Shown: positions 38,456-50,791, counted from the stretch's first letter. The stretch: DNA of 64,000 nucleotides from [Synechococcus] sp. NIES-970 (GCA_002356215.1 AP017959.1:1178001-1242000); one strand, 5' to 3'. Numbers and translations: made by a program. Notes: generated by a model not told the origin, from the letters alone.

Positions 38456-39283
38456 CTAGAGGATATTTTCTAAACCATAAACAAGGGTTTGCAGCTCGGT
38501 GACTTTCCGAATCGAGAGCAGCACACCGGGCATATAGCAGGAGCGATCGCTTGTATCGTGACGGAGGGTATAAATTTGACCAGGGGCACCGAAAATCATT
38601 TCCTGGTGGGCGATCAAACCGGGCAGACGAACGCTGTGGATCCGAATATTATCGTCAGTAACAGCACCTTTGGCCCCGGGCATTTCTTCCTTTTCTTCCA
38701 CCTGGGCCGGGTTAAATTGTTTGCCTAATTCAGACAACATTTGCGCGGTTTTAATGGCGGTGCCGCTGGGGGCATCGGCTTTTTGGTTGTGGTGGAGCTC
38801 AATAATTTCTACATGGTCAAAATATTTGGCGGCTTGGAGGGAAGCTTGTTGGAGTAAAACCACACCGATGGAAAAATTGGGAATGACCAAGGCACCGGTG
38901 CTGGCTTTTTCGGCAAATTCTTTGAGATCGTTAATTTGTTCTTCGCTTAAGCCTGTCGTGCCGATGACCGGACGGACACCATAGGCGATCGCCGCCCGAG
39001 TATTTGCATAGACACCACTGGGATGGGTGAAATCTACCATCACCCCTTGGATTTTGTCTTGGGTTGCTAGCACAAGGGACGCTTCAAGGTCATTTAAAAT
39101 AGGTACTTCTAATGCCCCGCAGCCTGCCACTTCCCCCACATCTTGGCCAAGGAGCGCCGGATTTTTGTCCACCGCCGCCACGATGTACATGTCTTCAGCT
39201 GCGGCGATCGCCTTGACCACTTCCCGGCCCATTTTGCCGCCTGCACCGTTAATTACGACTGGGATTTTACCTGCGTTTTCCAT
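38456..39283 (-). CDS. dapB: 4-hydroxy-tetrahydrodipicolinate reductase
   Basis: 275 residues. DapB reduces hydroxytetrahydrodipicolinate with NAD(P)H in lysine and meso-diaminopimelate synthesis. Nucleotide-binding [14 protein letters not shown] near the N-terminus; catalytic segment [23 protein letters not shown] contains the proton-donor His-His and the conserved Lys. The C-terminal part has [13 protein letters not shown]. It lies 12 bp upstream of the Rpn-like gene on the same strand, an unrelated pairing. Confidence 0.95.
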   Translation of the reverse strand: MENAGKIPVVINGAGGKMGREVVKAIAAAEDMYIVAAVDKNPALLGQDVGEVAGCGALEVPILNDLEASLVLATQDKIQGVMVDFTHPSGVYANTRAAIAYGVRPVIGTTGLSEEQINDLKEFAEKASTGALVIPNFSIGVVLLQQASLQAAKYFDHVEIIELHHNQKADAPSGTAIKTAQMLSELGKQFNPAQVEEKEEMPGAKGAVTDDNIRIHSVRLPGLIAHQEMIFGAPGQIYTLRHDTSDRSCYMPGVLLSIRKVTELQTLVYGLENIL

Positions 39284-39357
39284 AACTTTCCCGATAAAAC
39301 TTTTTTAAAAAGCTTGACACAAGATCGCCAAAGTCACAATAATTGTAGTTTGTGTGA

Positions 39358-40707
<1,350 letters not shown>

Positions 40708-40761
40708 CGTTGTTATTTTTAACTTCCTATTTTTTCGCACTATTTATTTAGGTTATTTCCC

Positions 40762-41055
40762 ATGTCTTTAACGATTGAATGCCAAGCACGTCCTGAAGGG
40801 ATTAATCCCCGCGCTCTCCGTCGCGATGGTCTCCTGCCCGTTAACCTCTATGGTCACAAAGGCGCTGATTCTGATGTATTCGTTGTGAACTATAAAGAAG
40901 CGTTGAACCTGCTCAAAAAAGCAACTCCCAACGAAACAGTTATTGAAGTCAAAACCCCCGGTTGGTCTGGATCTGCGGTAATTCGTGAAATCCAATCCCA
41001 CCCTTGGAAACGTAACCTCTTACACCTCAGCTTTTTTCACACTGAGGCTGCGTAA
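40762..41055 (+). CDS. rplY: Ribosomal protein L25 (short form)
   Basis: 97 residues with the L25 beta-barrel that binds 5S rRNA (LTIECQARPEGINPRALRRDG, LPVNLYGHKG). It lacks the TL5/CTC C-terminal domain of the longer form, as in Escherichia coli. It follows purA by 54 bp and is closed by an intrinsic terminator, so the two form one transcript. Confidence 0.88.
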   Translation: MSLTIECQARPEGINPRALRRDGLLPVNLYGHKGADSDVFVVNYKEALNLLKKATPNETVIEVKTPGWSGSAVIREIQSHPWKRNLLHLSFFHTEAA

Positions 41056-41089
41056 TTCAAGGTTAATTCATCAGATTCGATAAGATGAG

Positions 41090-41119
41090 GAGGGCGCGAT
41101 CGCAACGGCCCTCTTTTTT
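41090..41119 (+). terminator. Intrinsic terminator after rplY
   Basis: GAGGGC pairs with GCCCTC around a 12-nt loop that contains a HIP1 core, followed by six T. It closes the purA-rplY unit, just before pyrB. Confidence 0.85.
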
Positions 41120-41147
41120 GTGGCTGGCAATTGAGTAAAAGAAGGTT

Positions 41148-42161
41148 ATGGCAACGGTAACGGCGACTTGGACAAGGCGACATATTCTTTCGCTCATGGA
41201 TTTTTCGGTGGCGGAACTAGATGCGGTGCTGCAAACCACAACGAGTCTGCGGGATGTGCTATTTCGGCGAATGAAAAAAGTGCCGGCACTCCAGGGTCAG
41301 GTGGTGACAAATATGTTTTTTGAGCCTTCGACCCGTACCCGGAGCAGTTTTGAGCTGGCAGCTAAGCGGCTATCGGCAGATGTGATGAATTTTGCGCCTG
41401 GGTCTTCTTCCCTCAGCAAGGGGGAAACAATCCTGGATACGGCGAAAACATACCTGGCGATGGGCACAGACATTATGGTGATCCGCCACCAACAGTCAGG
41501 GGTTCCCCAGGCGATCGCCCAGGAAATGGATCGCCTTAATTCGGGAGTGAGCATCCTCAATGCCGGGGATGGCCTCCACGCCCACCCTTCTCAGGCTTTA
41601 CTAGATTTATTTACCATCTGTCGGGTTTTGGATGCGGAAAATCCCCGTTGTGAGCTATTGCAGGGGAAAAAGATTGCCATTGTGGGGGATATTCTCCATT
41701 CCCGGGTAGCCCGCTCGAATATCTGGAGTTTAACCACCGCCGGGGCCGAGGTACACCTCGCGGCACCACCAACGCTACTGCCTAGTGGTTTTCAAGAATT
41801 CGGAGCAGATTCTGGGGGGAAATTATTGCTCCATTGGGATTTGGCACCGGCCCTCAAGGACGCAGATTTTGTGATGACTCTGCGCCTACAACACGAACGG
41901 ATGACAGCCCATCTTCTGCCCAGTTTACGAGAATATCACCAGCACTTTGGGATTACGGGCGGTCGCCTGAAATTATGTCACCCAGATGTGAAAATTCTTC
42001 ACCCTGGGCCGGTGAATCGGGGCGTGGAGCTGGCCTCCGATGTGATGGATCATCCTGCCTTGAGTTTAGTCTCAGAGCAGGTGACCAATGGTGTCGCCGT
42101 CAGGATGGCCCTGCTGTACCTCATCGGCAGCAACAAAGGAAACAGCCTAGTCAAAGCCTAG
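41148..42161 (+). CDS. pyrB: Aspartate carbamoyltransferase catalytic subunit
   Basis: 337 residues. PyrB makes carbamoyl aspartate, the first committed step to pyrimidines. Carbamoyl-phosphate loop [40 protein letters not shown] and [14 protein letters not shown] are present. No pyrI regulatory subunit is seen nearby, as usual in cyanobacteria. Ends 4 bp from the convergent folD stop. Confidence 0.96.
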   Translation: MATVTATWTRRHILSLMDFSVAELDAVLQTTTSLRDVLFRRMKKVPALQGQVVTNMFFEPSTRTRSSFELAAKRLSADVMNFAPGSSSLSKGETILDTAKTYLAMGTDIMVIRHQQSGVPQAIAQEMDRLNSGVSILNAGDGLHAHPSQALLDLFTICRVLDAENPRCELLQGKKIAIVGDILHSRVARSNIWSLTTAGAEVHLAAPPTLLPSGFQEFGADSGGKLLLHWDLAPALKDADFVMTLRLQHERMTAHLLPSLREYHQHFGITGGRLKLCHPDVKILHPGPVNRGVELASDVMDHPALSLVSEQVTNGVAVRMALLYLIGSNKGNSLVKA

Positions 42162-42165
42162 TCAA

Positions 42166-43035
42166 TTAACGATTAGCTTTATTTTGGTAGCTATTAAACG
42201 TATTTTGGAGGAGCATCGCCACGGTCATTGGGCCAATGCCACCAGGGACTGGGGTAATTTGAGCTGCAACTTGGGCCGCTTCAGTGTAGGCGACATCCCC
42301 CACCAAACGAGACTTGCCAGTTTCAGGATCGGTGACCCGGTTAATGCCCACATCGATGACTACCGCACCAGGTTTAATCATTTCTGCAGTAATAAACTCC
42401 GGCTTTCCAATCGCCGCCACAAGAATATCTGCTTCCCGGGTCACTGCCGCCAGATCTTGGGTGCGGGAATGGGCGACTGTCACGGTCGCATTGGCCTCGA
42501 GGAGCATCAGAGCAATGGGCTTGCCCACAAGGATACTCCGACCAACCACCACTGCTTTTTTCCCTTCTAGAGGAACGTCATATTCCTTCAGTAATTCCAT
42601 CACACCGTAGGGAGTACAGCTGCGCAAACCTGGCTCCGAGCGCACTAAATGGCCCAAATTTAGAGGGTGCAGACCATCTGCATCTTTTTCGGGGGCGATG
42701 GTGAGGAGTAAGCCGACTGAATCTAAGTGGGGGGGAAGGGGTAACTGCACCAAAATCCCATCTACCCGTTCATCTTGGTTCAGTTCTTGGATGACAGCTT
42801 CTAGTTCAGCCTGGGTAATATCGGCCGGAAAATGTTTGCCAAAGGAAGCCATGCCAATTCGTTCACAGGCTCGTTCTTTGTTGCGAACATAGGCGGCACT
42901 GGCCGGATTGTCACCGACCATCAGCACGGCCAATCCTGGCGGGCGGCCCATTTTAGGTGAAAGAGTGGCGATCGCCGTCTTGAGATTATCTTGAATTTTT
43001 TGGGCAAAGCTTTTGCCATCAAGGATTTGTGCCAT
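42166..43035 (-). CDS. folD: Methylenetetrahydrofolate dehydrogenase/cyclohydrolase FolD
   Basis: 289 residues, bifunctional enzyme interconverting 5,10-methylene- and 10-formyl-tetrahydrofolate. Signatures: [23 protein letters not shown] (catalytic Lys region), [10 protein letters not shown] and the NADP-binding [19 protein letters not shown]-terminal [19 protein letters not shown] is typical. A 67-bp gap separates it from the upstream SucD-like gene on the same strand. Confidence 0.96.
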   Translation of the reverse strand: MAQILDGKSFAQKIQDNLKTAIATLSPKMGRPPGLAVLMVGDNPASAAYVRNKERACERIGMASFGKHFPADITQAELEAVIQELNQDERVDGILVQLPLPPHLDSVGLLLTIAPEKDADGLHPLNLGHLVRSEPGLRSCTPYGVMELLKEYDVPLEGKKAVVVGRSILVGKPIALMLLEANATVTVAHSRTQDLAAVTREADILVAAIGKPEFITAEMIKPGAVVIDVGINRVTDPETGKSRLVGDVAYTEAAQVAAQITPVPGGIGPMTVAMLLQNTFNSYQNKANR

Positions 43036-43102
43036 GGTTGCGGGGCTCTTGAAATTGCGGTTCCAAGTTTAATCTTAATATCTGAGGCCCACGGATATGA
43101 CA

Positions 43103-44047
43103 TCAATCTCCTATGGGGGTTGCTTCAGGGGGACGTGTGCGACGTGTGCGAGTTTTAGGGGGCTGGAGGGCTTTTTTTAGCAGCAGCGGTAGTTCTTTCG
43201 GGGTACGGGCAAAGGCGAGCTTTTCTTGCTTAAAGGCGCTATGCATTTCAGTGGGGGTGTAGATATCGCTGATGCAATAAGAAAGCTGGCTGGCGATGAT
43301 GGTGCTGGCATCATGGCAACTCCGGTGAATGGGAGCATGGCTACCACATAGATAGGTGACAACGGGGGTTTTGATTTTGTCCCGGAGGAGGGGGATGAGG
43401 TCAATTTCTTCTTGGGAGCCGTGGCGACCGAGGAGGGCGATCGCCTTCGTTGCAGGATCTTGGTCAAGGTACTGGAGCCATTGGGCAAAATTGGAGCCCG
43501 GTAAATCAGAGTTTCCTACATCTACGACAAAGGACTGTCCTAAACCTACCTGATTGAGAAAAATTGCCACTTCCTGGGAGAGACTACTGAAACGACTGAG
43601 AATTGCCACATCACCAGGCTGAAAGTGGTTCACAAATCCTGTGCCAAGCCACAGTTGCCCTGGCACTACCAGCCCACTACTACCGGGCCCAAGAATTTGT
43701 ACTTGCTCTCGCTGGGCTTCGTAGAGTAGGCGCACCATGTCTAGGGGAGGAACCCCCGCAGAAACAATAATCAATTGTTTGATTCCGGCGGCGATCGCCT
43801 CTAGGGAAGCATCCAAGACTTCAAAGGGGTCAACAAAAATTAAACTCGTCGTAATTGGGCCGGCCTTCTCTGTGACTTCCATGACGAGATCAAAAATTGG
43901 CAGCTCTCCGATGGTCTGGCCACCGCCCCCCGCACTCACACCGCCAATAATTTTAGTGCCATAGGCGGCCATCCGAGGACAATAGTATTGGGCAAGGGAG
44001 GTGTGGATGCCCTGAATAAGAATATTTTGATTCGTTTGCCAAGCCAT
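43103..44047 (-). CDS. Succinyl-CoA synthetase alpha-like protein with altered active site
   Basis: 314 residues, homologous to SucD along its length (AAYGTKIIGGVSAGGGG, PGSNFAQWLQYL, KTPVVTYLCG). Key residues differ from the Escherichia coli enzyme as I recall it. The CoA-binding glycine loop GFTGSQG reads GIHTSLA; GPNCPG reads GPGSSG; GEIGG reads GRHGS, so the Glu contacting phosphohistidine is Arg208; and the phosphohistidine position reads Asp246, with a His one residue earlier. A basic, Pro/Thr-rich tail follows. It may not work as a normal phosphorylated succinyl-CoA synthetase. It lies 46 bp after the beta-like gene on the same strand. Confidence 0.75.
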   Translation of the reverse strand: MAWQTNQNILIQGIHTSLAQYYCPRMAAYGTKIIGGVSAGGGGQTIGELPIFDLVMEVTEKAGPITTSLIFVDPFEVLDASLEAIAAGIKQLIIVSAGVPPLDMVRLLYEAQREQVQILGPGSSGLVVPGQLWLGTGFVNHFQPGDVAILSRFSSLSQEVAIFLNQVGLGQSFVVDVGNSDLPGSNFAQWLQYLDQDPATKAIALLGRHGSQEEIDLIPLLRDKIKTPVVTYLCGSHAPIHRSCHDASTIIASQLSYCISDIYTPTEMHSAFKQEKLAFARTPKELPLLLKKALQPPKTRTRRTRPPEATPIGD

Positions 44048-44093
44048 GACGATTGTCTTCCCAATTGCGATACGAAAAAATCTGATTCAGTCT

Positions 44094-45233
44094 TTAGGCT
44101 TTACTGAGGGCGATCGCCTGATGGATAGCCGCCTCTAGATCGCTCTCCCAGTGGCAACCAGGGGCAATGGTCTGGTCAATATCTGGCAAGCAACGCACCA
44201 CGATTTGCATCGGCGAATGCCCTAGATCTTTTTCAGTTGCCAACCCAGGGAAAGAGGCGATGACTTTCGCTAAAATTTGCTGGTTGATTTCTTTGTCTGC
44301 CACTAAGTTTAAAAACAGCACTTCGATCTCTGGTAGAGAAGCCAACTGTTCAAGGATCAGGCCAATGTGACCCTCTAGATCATAGGGAGAAAATACCAGC
44401 CCTTGGGATTGGGGGCCAAGAATCCAACAATAAGCGGGCTGTCCCCCCAACTCCTGAAGCAAATCCCAACTCAAGGCCGCTGCCCCTACGCCATAGCAGA
44501 CAATCCCCACTTTGCCCCCAGGTACTTCTGACTGCCAAGCCAAAGGATCTCCCATTGGGTAATTGCCTTGGTTTTGATGGGCATAGAAAAGGTCGATTTC
44601 TGGGTGTTTACGCAAAGCCGTATCGTGGACAGTCACCTTTCCATCGAGGGCCATAAGTTCTCCGGCTTGGTTAATGCCCAGGGGATTGATTTCCACAAGT
44701 TCTAAGTCTTTTCCTAGCAGGAGGTCATACATCTTTTTGATAATGTCGCTGAGGGCGGGAACTAGGGGACCTCGAATACCCATTTTATTGAGCAGGTGGC
44801 GGGCTTGGAAGGGAGAAAAAAAGTCTTGAATCACCACCTGGTGAAGATTGGCGAGGAGTTGTTCGATTTCCATGCCACCGTGGGCTGAACCTAGGAGAAC
44901 GGGCCGCTGTAATTCGTAATCCAGCACCACTGCCAAAAAGATTTCTTGTTTTCGCTCGTAGTGGGCTTCTGCGAGCAATACGTCCGGATACTGCCCGGCG
45001 ATCGCCAAATTGAAAATATTCCGGGCGGCGGCAATCGCATCAATGGTATTTTGGACCCGTTTAATGCCTCCAGCTTTGCCCCGCCCCCCAGCCCGCACCT
45101 GGGACTTCAGGACGATCGGGTAAGGAATTTGTAGCTGTTTAAGTTCCCGGGGGTCAGCGATGATCTGAGACGGTAATGTGGGTATTCCGACCTGTTCAAA
45201 GAGTTGTTTTGCTTGGTATTCGAGCAATTCCAT
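44094..45233 (-). CDS. Succinyl-CoA synthetase beta-like protein, divergent C-terminal domain
   Basis: 379 residues. The N-terminal ATP-grasp domain is well conserved: LLEYQAKQLFEQVGIP, VLKSQVRAGGRGKAGG, LVEINPLGINQAG and ALDGKVTVHD supply ATP and Mg2+ ligands. The C-terminal ligase domain is degenerate: the power-helix motif (NIFGGIVRCD in Escherichia coli) reads LNLVADKEIN and the GGGA segment is missing. Gene order beta-alpha and 46-bp spacing match a sucCD operon. Both subunits have diverged at the shared active site while the nucleotide site is kept, which suggests a changed reaction or partner. Confidence 0.75.
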   Translation of the reverse strand: MELLEYQAKQLFEQVGIPTLPSQIIADPRELKQLQIPYPIVLKSQVRAGGRGKAGGIKRVQNTIDAIAAARNIFNLAIAGQYPDVLLAEAHYERKQEIFLAVVLDYELQRPVLLGSAHGGMEIEQLLANLHQVVIQDFFSPFQARHLLNKMGIRGPLVPALSDIIKKMYDLLLGKDLELVEINPLGINQAGELMALDGKVTVHDTALRKHPEIDLFYAHQNQGNYPMGDPLAWQSEVPGGKVGIVCYGVGAAALSWDLLQELGGQPAYCWILGPQSQGLVFSPYDLEGHIGLILEQLASLPEIEVLFLNLVADKEINQQILAKVIASFPGLATEKDLGHSPMQIVVRCLPDIDQTIAPGCHWESDLEAAIHQAIALSKA

Positions 45234-45498
45234 TAGCGCAGAGGCAATCTTGATATTAAAACTAAAGCGTAATGTAATATGTTAGCGCTTATGTGGGAGG
45301 GGTGTCAGTTAGCCTGAGCTTTAATCATAATCCCTAATGGTCTTGATCCTTTAGACTTTCGCCAGAAATTCAATTATTCAAATTTAAGAAGAGCCCAAGA
45401 AAATATCATCTTTAGTTTAAGTTCTAAGTAATTCATCTACTAGGAGAAAAGCATTAAATACCAATATTTTTTTTGAGACTGTTGATTTTTCAAGATAA
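45234..45498. other. AT-rich spacer upstream of the SucC-like gene
   Basis: 265 bp, lower in GC than the neighbouring genes and lacking HIP1 octamers, with many A/T runs. No gene is recognised; it is continuous with the transposase remnant to the right. Confidence 0.4.
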
Positions 45499-45633
45499 AA
45501 AGTGATTGTTGACGAACAAGATTACACTCAACATTGTGATTATATCCATCATAGTTTCGTCAAACACGGACTCTACAAGATTTGTAAGCATGGCTTGACA
45601 ATATTCATGATTGTAAAAATTTTGCCGTCTTGA
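45499..45633 (+). pseudogene. Remnant of an IS200-like/REP-associated tyrosine transposase (Y1, RAYT)
   Basis: The open stretch contains VDEQDYTQHCDYIHHSFVKH followed by GLYK, a close match to the conserved C-terminal block of RAYT/TnpA-REP proteins (D-E-x-D-Y...H-x-D-Y-I-H-x-N-P-V-K-H-G-L). The Asn-Pro of the usual motif is Ser-Phe here, and the W of the preceding R-F-W-E-H is lost with a stop (TAA at 45496). The catalytic HUH and Tyr parts are absent. It is a decayed fragment in an AT-rich patch beside a candidate toxin-antitoxin pair. The ends are approximate. Confidence 0.65.
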
Positions 45634-45748
45634 TTTAAATCAAAAAAAATTTTTCATTAATATCTTTTGTCCCTACAACCGGGATTTTAATTAAGCTCTA
45701 TGTAGAGAGTATTTGTATCTTGAAAATATTGATTTTTTATTACTTGAG

Positions 45749-45997
45749 TTAATTTTTTAGAGGGCGATCGCCTGCATGGAGAACCGTTAATCCAACAACC
45801 TCATCATTGTCTCCGTAACGGATAACAATATCGTCATCTGTTAACTCTGTGTCATCGCTTGATATCGGAGGATTATAAAAATCAATGTAGAGAACGTCAG
45901 CCTCTGCATCATAGAGAAGAGAAAAAGGACGCTTTGGTAAATCTCGCAATAATGGTACAAACTTTAAATAATTAAGGCTCTCTTCAACTATGGCCAT
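45749..45997 (-). CDS. DUF2283 protein, probable antitoxin
   Basis: 82 residues. The core FSLLYDAEADVLYIDFYNPP...DIVIRYGDNDEVVGLTVLHAG is the DUF2283 fold. Members are commonly paired with a small BECR-fold or DUF4258-like toxin. Here the gene overlaps the upstream gene by 10 bp, so translation is probably coupled. Antitoxin role is inference from the pairing. Confidence 0.75.
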   Translation of the reverse strand: MAIVEESLNYLKFVPLLRDLPKRPFSLLYDAEADVLYIDFYNPPISSDDTELTDDDIVIRYGDNDEVVGLTVLHAGDRPLKN

Positions 45998-46293
45998 ATT
46001 TGATGTCTCCGGTTTAGCGAGTTAAGACGACGAGTAGGAAACGCAGTAATCACAAAACCATCATCTGCTGTTTCTTCTTTATACACCACAACTAAAACCT
46101 TCCCGACTTCCATTTCTCGAATCGCCATTAATGCTCCATCATTACCCAGAATAATTCGATCAGGATTGGCGATCGCCTCAAGCAGTAGAGTTTGTTTATC
46201 CTCTAATCCCCCATGCCTCTCTATGATATGCTGCCAACGCTCATCCGGCAGACGAACCCTGACCCCATTTTTAGAAAATGCTATTTTATCCAA
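45988..46293 (-). CDS. BECR/RelE-like small protein, candidate toxin
   Basis: 101 residues. Features: an N-terminal LPDERWQHIIERHGGLED with two His, a middle IANPDRIILGNDGALMAIR, and the C-terminal VLVVVYKEETADDGFVITAF followed by PTRRLNSLNRR. This pattern (two histidines, a basic region and a Thr/Arg tail) resembles small ribonuclease-like toxins (PBECR/DUF4258 class). Overlap with the DUF2283 gene supports a toxin-antitoxin module, upstream gene toxin. Exact family is uncertain. Confidence 0.65.
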   Translation of the reverse strand: MDKIAFSKNGVRVRLPDERWQHIIERHGGLEDKQTLLLEAIANPDRIILGNDGALMAIREMEVGKVLVVVYKEETADDGFVITAFPTRRLNSLNRRHQIWP

Positions 46294-46371
46294 TCAATTT
46301 AACGACTTTTGCTTTAACGTCTATTCAAAAATAGGGTGAATCAATGCCTAAATTCACCCTATAAATTAGGA

Positions 46372-48205
<1,834 letters not shown>

Positions 48206-48688
48206 ATGAATAAAATTTCCGACTGCAGCCATATTTTATTTTCTGTGGACAAGTCCAGGGTAGATCTTGTGAAGTTGCAGGAATTGTTTAATGCCACAGC
48301 TTTTTGGGCCCGGGAGCGATCGCTTGCGGATCTCGAAACGGCGATCGCCTACAGTGATCCGGTGGTGACAGTCTGGGACGGCGATCGCCTGATTGGGTTT
48401 ACCCGGGGAACGTCCGATGGCGTGTTTCGGGCGACGGTGTGGGATGTGGTGATTCACCCTGATTACCAAGGCTTGGGCTTAGGACGAAAATTGGTCGAAA
48501 CCTTGATTAGTCATCCCCGCATGTGCCGGGTGGAGCGGGTCTACCTGATGACCACCCATCAGCAGCAGTTCTATGAGCGCATTGGCTTTAAAGAAAACGC
48601 CACGACGACCATGGTGCTCCACAATCACGAACATCCCATCAGTGTGATTACTTGCGTGGTTGAGGAAACTGCCCCATTACCTGCATAG
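48206..48688 (+). CDS. GNAT-family N-acetyltransferase
   Basis: 160 residues. The acetyl-CoA site is VIHPDYQGLGLGRKLVETLI (Q-x-x-G-x-G/A), followed by the motif-B segment VYLMTTHQQQFYERIGF. Substrate unknown. Its last 41 bp overlap the convergent histidine-kinase-like gene, which may matter for antisense effects. Confidence 0.87.
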   Translation: MNKISDCSHILFSVDKSRVDLVKLQELFNATAFWARERSLADLETAIAYSDPVVTVWDGDRLIGFTRGTSDGVFRATVWDVVIHPDYQGLGLGRKLVETLISHPRMCRVERVYLMTTHQQQFYERIGFKENATTTMVLHNHEHPISVITCVVEETAPLPA

Positions 48689-49406
48689 TTTGTTTGTCAT
48701 AGTGACGGGTCAAACTCCCCCCAAAGCTGGCGAGTAATTTTTGGCACAGCTGCCACTTGATCGCCGGGGAAAATTCGAAGGCATGGGCAACTTGCTGCAC
48801 TCGCTCCAGACTGGGGCGATCGCCTAGGGTCAGGTCAGGTAGAGTCGCCTCATTCCAAAAATCTTCACCCTGGGGCGAAGTGAGCTGAAAGATAATCTGA
48901 TCGCCTTGGCTCCCATAGCTGAGGTGAACGATGCCCTTTTCGGCCCGCTGGAGTGTGGTATCTAAAAGGGTTAGGAAAAGCTGAGAAAAGTGACGGCGAT
49001 CGCCAAAAATTTCTAGGGTTTCAATGGCAGGATGATCCACTGTTAACGTGAGATTCCGGTTGAGCGCTTTGACCCCCAAAAGATCTGTCAATTCAATCAA
49101 CAAGCCTTTCAAATCGAGAGCTTGAGCATCGCCTTTATCCTGAGAATAATTCAGCTTAGAAATCGTAATCGCCGAATCGAGCAACGTCAATAATCTTTTG
49201 CTGGCGGTGTAGCTTTCTGCAACAAAAGCACGCTCTTCTGCTGGGTTTTCACAGAGGTCTTCCAAAATCAACTGCTGCAAGCCCATGATCGTACTGAGGG
49301 GGGCACGCAACTCATGGGCAATTTGACCGAAAAAGCGAGCCTGGAACTGCCCCCACTGGAGGGCGATCGCCAAATCAGTATTCAAAGAAGGAAGATCATT
49401 AGACAT
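48648..49406 (-). CDS. Degenerate histidine kinase-like protein
   Basis: 252 residues. HisKA part has the phospho-acceptor His31 in AHELRAPLSTIMGLQQLI. The HATPase part is recognisable but decayed: the N box (LxxLLxNA) reads LFLTLLDTTLQRA, losing the invariant Asn, and the G1 box DxGxG is absent. It probably cannot bind ATP normally. No sensor domain is present. It may be a docking partner or a remnant. Upstream on the other strand is the HdrB-like gene, 85 bp away. Confidence 0.75.
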   Translation of the reverse strand: MSNDLPSLNTDLAIALQWGQFQARFFGQIAHELRAPLSTIMGLQQLILEDLCENPAEERAFVAESYTASKRLLTLLDSAITISKLNYSQDKGDAQALDLKGLLIELTDLLGVKALNRNLTLTVDHPAIETLEIFGDRRHFSQLFLTLLDTTLQRAEKGIVHLSYGSQGDQIIFQLTSPQGEDFWNEATLPDLTLGDRPSLERVQQVAHAFEFSPAIKWQLCQKLLASFGGSLTRHYDKQTMQVMGQFPQPRK

Positions 49407-49491
49407 AACAAAACATAACCATTTCTACAGAGAGCCGAATCGGCAGCGATAAAATGAGGCTACACCTTCCTCTATCTTAGGTTCAGCTAAA

Positions 49492-50385
49492 ATGTTGCGC
49501 TACGCTTATTTTCCTGGGTGTGTTGCCCAAGGCGCTTGTCGGGAACTGTACCTCTCTACAGCAGCCCTCACCAAAGCCCTCAACATTGACCTGATCGAAC
49601 TCAAACAAGCCGCCTGTTGTGGTTCTGGTACCTATAAAGAAGAATCCCAACTCCTCGAAGATAGCGTCAATGCCCGCAATATCGCCCTCGCTGAATCTTT
49701 AAAACTGCCTCTCCTCACCCATTGCAGTACCTGCCAAGGGGTGATCGGTCATGTGGACGATCGCCTCAAGGAAGCGAAGGTCAATAATCCCGAATATTTT
49801 TCCCAGGTCAATCAGTACCTCAGTAATACCCACTGCTCCCCTTATCAAGGCACAACGGATGTTAAGCATTTACTCTGGGCGCTAGTGGGAGACTATGGCC
49901 TCGACAAGTTGCAGAAAAAGGTCGTTAAACCCTTAAAAAATCTGAAGTGCGCCGCTTTTTATGGTTGCTATCTGCTGCGGGTGCAAAAAAGTATTCCCTT
50001 TGATGATCCGGTAAATCCTGGTTCCCTAGAGGCTGTCTTTTCTGCCGTGGGTGCAACCCCCATCATCTATGAGGGCCGCACCCAATGTTGTGGTTGGCCT
50101 ATTTCTAGCTACGCCACAGAACAGGCTTTCCAGTTAGCCGGGAACCATCTGCGCCAGGCGATCGCCGCTGGTGCTGATTGCATTGTCACCCCTTGCCCCC
50201 TCTGCCATCTCAATCTAGACTCCCGGCAGCCAGAAGTGGAAAAAGTAATTGGGGAAAAACTAGGCATTCCTGTTTTACATCTGCCCCAGTTGGTGGCTCT
50301 GGCCCTTGGCATTTCACCGAAAGAGCTCGGCCTCGGAAAACATATTGTTTCTACTAAGCCCCTTCTCAAAAAATTGGGTCTTTGA
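49492..50385 (+). CDS. HdrB/SdhE-like cysteine-rich (CCG-domain) protein
   Basis: 297 residues with two CCG domains: AACCGSGTY...HCSTCQG and [12 protein letters not shown]...TPCPLCHLN. Heterodisulfide-reductase subunit B and the non-classical membrane subunit of some succinate dehydrogenases (SdhC/SdhE type) share this layout, each CCG domain binding an iron-sulfur cluster. In cyanobacteria such genes are often annotated as either; no sdhA/sdhB is adjacent, so the role is left open. Confidence 0.8.
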   Translation: MLRYAYFPGCVAQGACRELYLSTAALTKALNIDLIELKQAACCGSGTYKEESQLLEDSVNARNIALAESLKLPLLTHCSTCQGVIGHVDDRLKEAKVNNPEYFSQVNQYLSNTHCSPYQGTTDVKHLLWALVGDYGLDKLQKKVVKPLKNLKCAAFYGCYLLRVQKSIPFDDPVNPGSLEAVFSAVGATPIIYEGRTQCCGWPISSYATEQAFQLAGNHLRQAIAAGADCIVTPCPLCHLNLDSRQPEVEKVIGEKLGIPVLHLPQLVALALGISPKELGLGKHIVSTKPLLKKLGL

Positions 50386-50528
50386 TAGGAGGTCTTAGAA
50401 CCTATTTATAAAGCCCCCGGCCTCTAGTTTGGGGGAGGTTTTGAAGTAAATCAGTGAGTTGAGGTCTCCCAAACTGGGGAATTGGGGGGCGTTTCCAGAA
50501 ATTTACGAGTTTTATAAATGACCTCTTA
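50386..50528. repeat. Foldback element between HdrB-like and toxin genes
   Basis: A 143-bp stretch whose ends are inverted copies: AGGTC ... ATTTATAAA at 50390-50412 and its reverse complement TTTATAAATGACCT at 50511-50524, with a 9-nt difference. Inside, a second pair of inverted segments (CTCTAGTTTGGGGGAGG and CTCCCAAACTGGGG) is visible. It looks like a MITE or the relic of an insertion-sequence end, and it could also terminate both converging transcripts. Confidence 0.45.
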
Positions 50529-50530
50529 GT

Positions 50531-50791
50531 TTATTCATAATGACTCCACATACGTAAAATTTTGACTATTTTTTCTGTTGTGAGAACTTGATAAACTAAG
50601 CGGTGCTGGAGATTAATTCGACGTGAATAATAATCTTTAAGATCACCAACTAATTTTTCATAAGGCGGTTGGTAAGGGTCTTCCTGCAGAATAGCTAGCA
50701 ATTTTTGGACTTTTGTTTTTAAGTTGGCAGCGGTAATCTTTTTTGCATCTTTAGTCGCTTGCTTAGATAACACAATTTTCCAGCTCACCAA
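50531..50791 (-). CDS. Txe/YoeB-family toxin (endoribonuclease)
   Basis: 86 residues. RelE-fold mRNA interferase; the N-terminus SWKIVLSKQATKDAKKI and C-terminus KIVKILRMWSHYE match the Txe/YoeB type, in which the last His and Tyr are catalytic. It overlaps the antitoxin gene upstream by 7 bp. Stop at 50531 is beside the foldback element. Confidence 0.88.
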   Translation of the reverse strand: MVSWKIVLSKQATKDAKKITAANLKTKVQKLLAILQEDPYQPPYEKLVGDLKDYYSRRINLQHRLVYQVLTTEKIVKILRMWSHYE

